This document shows positions 63,001-64,000 of a DNA stretch of 64,000 nt, one piece after another. The first letter of the stretch is position 1. Each line of letters opens with the position of its first letter. A program made the translations under genes and the position numbers. Source of the stretch: CAVQEG01 sp963711465 (GTDB lineage Bacteria; Bacteroidota; Ignavibacteria; OLB7); assembly GCA_963711465.1 (NCBI GenBank), contig CAVQEG010000003.1, positions 124,001 to 188,000 on the forward strand, in the 5' to 3' direction. The notes beneath the pieces are model-generated. The model made no database searches and was not told where the DNA came from. It was given only the letters and a program-made list of their open reading frames with translations.

Positions 63001-64000
63001 TTCACACCGTTCAGCGCCTCGGTCAGCTGCTGAATCCTGAGCTCGAATTCGCCACCGGATTTCGTCAGATCGTGAAGCTCGGCGCTCAGCTGCGCGGCCT
63101 GCCGCTTGTCGCCGTTGACGCGCGCCACCCGGATCTTCTCCTCGAGCTCGCGCTGCTGGTTGAGCTGCGACATCTGCTCGATGTGCAGATCGAGTTGCGC
63201 CTTGGCAACCTTCTTCAGCAACTCGTTCTCGATTTCGCCGATGCGCTGCTCGCCCTTCAGCTTCTCAAGCTGTAGCTGCCGCTCGTAGGCCGAGAGGTCG
63301 CGCGCCTGCGCCTGTCGGCGCTGAGTCTCGCGCTTGCCGGCCGCGATCTCCTCTGACTCCAGCACGTGCTGCAGGTCCTTCTCGTTGCGTACCGACTCCT
63401 GCGCGTTGGCGCGGGCGGTGGCCAGCTGCTGCTCGAGCGACTTGCGTTCGGCCTCGGCCAGCGCCTTGTTCCGGAGCTTGACGACGAGGCCCGCGGCTTC
63501 GGCGATGTACTCGTTGGACGCCGACTGCGCTTCGGCCATCGCCTTCTTGAATTCCTCGCCGATCGACGCGACATCGGCCGCGGCGTCGGACGCCCCCTGG
63601 CCGATGGCGTCGGTCGCGACCTTCACGCCGGCCGCCGCCTCGGCGCTGAAGTCGAACTCCTGCCCCACGTCCCTGATGTCGCCCTTGATCAGCCCGAACT
63701 TCTTCCCCTGCTGCGCGCTGTTGACGAACGCCTGACTGCTGTCGCGAATCTTGCCCTCCATCGTCGCGATGGCACCGGCAAGTCGTTCGGCGTCCTTCGG
63801 GTCGGTCGCCCGCAGCTTCTTCTCACGCAGTCGATCGAGTTCGTCCTGATTGCGCTTGAGCGCCGCCGCCTGCACGTAGAGGTTCTTCTCGTAGTCCTCC
63901 TGATCGGACTTCAGCTTGTCGCTGTACTGCGCGCGCTGGGCCTCGGTCACCGCGTGGACGGCCGCCGTCTGCGTCTCGGCGTAGTCCTGAATGATCGAGC
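60033..64000 (-). CDS. Phage tail tape measure protein, N-terminus cut by window edge
   Basis: More than 1320 residues are open to the right edge; an internal GTG at 63950 is not taken as the start because the frame continues. Most of the chain is long coiled-coil helix (KSLEQQLATARANAQESVRN, EQRDALKQEITQLVDDAL). A hydrophobic patch lies at 61480-61750 (IPAIYSFAMASPLGPIGGAI). The patch is typical of tape measure proteins, which set tail length and may help DNA cross the membrane. The C-terminal 370 residues are unusually Arg-rich with two YFTRGPGRE/FFTRGPGRE units. Confidence 0.9.
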   Translation of the reverse strand, partial: SIIQDYAETQTAAVHAVTEAQRAQYSDKLKSDQEDYEKNLYVQAAALKRNQDELDRLREKKLRATDPKDAERLAGAIATMEGKIRDSSQAFVNSAQQGKKFGLIKGDIRDVGQEFDFSAEAAAGVKVATDAIGQGASDAAADVASIGEEFKKAMAEAQSASNEYIAEAAGLVVKLRNKALAEAERKSLEQQLATARANAQESVRNEKDLQHVLESEEIAAGKRETQRRQAQARDLSAYERQLQLEKLKGEQRIGEIENELLKKVAKAQLDLHIEQMSQLNQQRELEEKIRVARVNGDKRQAAQLSAELHDLTKSGGEFELRIQQLTEALNGVKIEASRSLAESIIKTEEDSSQLLNELAKKEVETITTTTEEGVRRRSILLQEIRERDRQKEISDLLTQSDEFKQAVRTQFSSESDEIVRLQLVAANAQQELVDKRQDLQKQLADGAISQEEFDAQLAPLQTALQNANDAVQGAQQQLLFRIQDYMDSWITQLRQSDPGSLLLQQIDNVNAEIHQRTVKDRSETETQLADIAMRKRISAMKTLAEQERALALFELDKRLEDELKAAGDNQARITEIHRQAAVDRAKIEQDYVQKTSIAWQAMSSFFAGIQKSMSDNQRFEDAQRVSEQRDALKQEITQLVDDALAGKVLLNDFYKQLAAKRKALSDASKAVGLGDMTFLEEVFHNTIAGIASIGNAFGDHLDVSKKRFFDNLAAIQARSQLAADATGARADAIRKAGEDANADLTDSIESAALDATGSVLGAVATMAATTKANIGQLGEAALLSAINVIEGLVFSSIPAIYSFAMASPLGPIGGAIAATLAVGTVLGLLAVAKSKLQQEVSKVAKIKGSYTGEVDIEGPGTKTSDSIPRRLSRHESVVNADATLADGNRDVLRWGNRERRPFAEYFTRGPGRETVLREIAADPQAVVRVLRSTTTPMAADIVQWAAVDRRGPASFFTRGPGREFLRQAVSATRRDFVSLFRLTVDEQRATDRRLTRLESDAVFRERRESEVRRDERRTLDIARRDSRLTTDNHHAEYTIRRAQLERLESTIMRRERLVADAVRRSHAERRDVHDARRTSIRLTDVAHVVRRSLTEFSKRFDVLDVVRRSTVSRVLHAVRRATDVEYRTRHATDGLHQATDGRPTIGDVLVTGGRRLAQDVTRRTVNHTVEHLRTSAEALTRVTRLVQSVRKEVTDIGRRYSLDEVSRAYAHHTLEHEAVGRRLAAMYPELSSVSESRLLTLPELRVEMADVVVSPQSGVQYRSEAVATERHSRLLEEQTAVMERQTRRLEQAIAGVEREQRRIRELAESVPRSRRGTWNGR

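Noticed and set aside
45886..64000. Complete prophage
   Set aside because: No integrase, terminase, portal, capsid or replication genes lie in the window. Only one end of the element can be supported.

Overview
The window is GC-rich bacterial DNA. Several signs point to the Bacteroidota/Chlorobi side of the FCB group. Three secreted proteins end in type IX secretion (T9SS) sorting domains. There is a TonB-dependent receptor with a carboxypeptidase-like N-terminal domain, and a PorT-like barrel. Most chromosomal genes have no Shine-Dalgarno sequence. Several promoters fit the TTG-N20/21-TAnnTTTG architecture of that phylum. The high GC would suit a Kapabacteria- or Ignavibacteria-like lineage, but this is inference and no rRNA gene is present to confirm it.

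Positions 1 to about 45.7 kb look like ordinary chromosome. They start with a truncated outer-membrane-type protein, a CDGSH iron-sulfur protein and a STAND ATPase with TPRs. Next come a GT4 glycosyltransferase, a B12-binding radical SAM enzyme and a nucleotidyltransferase-fold protein. An orphan ABC ATPase, rsmA, a PAP2 phosphatase, a UbiB kinase, a MoxR ATPase and a GT9 glycosyltransferase follow. The 17-26 kb stretch is rich in envelope and secreted proteins: a TTHB210-like lipoprotein, an Asp-box T9SS protein, a PorT-like barrel, nhaA, and a small secreted-protein locus. That locus is headed by an unusual regulator joining an IS630-transposase-type DNA-binding region to a LuxR HTH. From 26.7 to 38.8 kb there are two M16 peptidase-family proteins, two SurA/PpiC-like chaperones, lipoproteins, and a surface lipoprotein next to a large TonB receptor. 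mutS and a 1098-residue T9SS surface protein close the chromosomal part.

From about 45.8 kb to the right edge the DNA looks like one end of a prophage or phage-derived island. Small orphan genes (45.9-54.4 kb) include two related XRE-type HTH proteins, a DUF932 protein and a zinc-ribbon protein. They are followed by a possible spanin pair and a tail module read right to left: tape measure protein (cut by the window edge), two tail proteins and a fibre-like protein. A lipoprotein gene with its own promoter sits inverted inside the tail module, like a moron. No integrase, terminase, capsid or portal gene is inside the window, so the element must continue past 64000.

The most distinctive signals are regulatory. 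Six copies of a 36-bp promoter-like element with fixed internal spacing lie between 51.6 and 54.1 kb. Three share a further conserved leader. A second family of leaders carries a stem-loop with an invariant AGTGACGA loop and a compensated stem change, followed by an AATCACnGGAG ribosome-binding segment. Together they suggest a modular expression system for small phage genes. On the chromosome, an inverted repeat fills the spacer of a strong promoter close to the transposase-LuxR fusion regulator gene.
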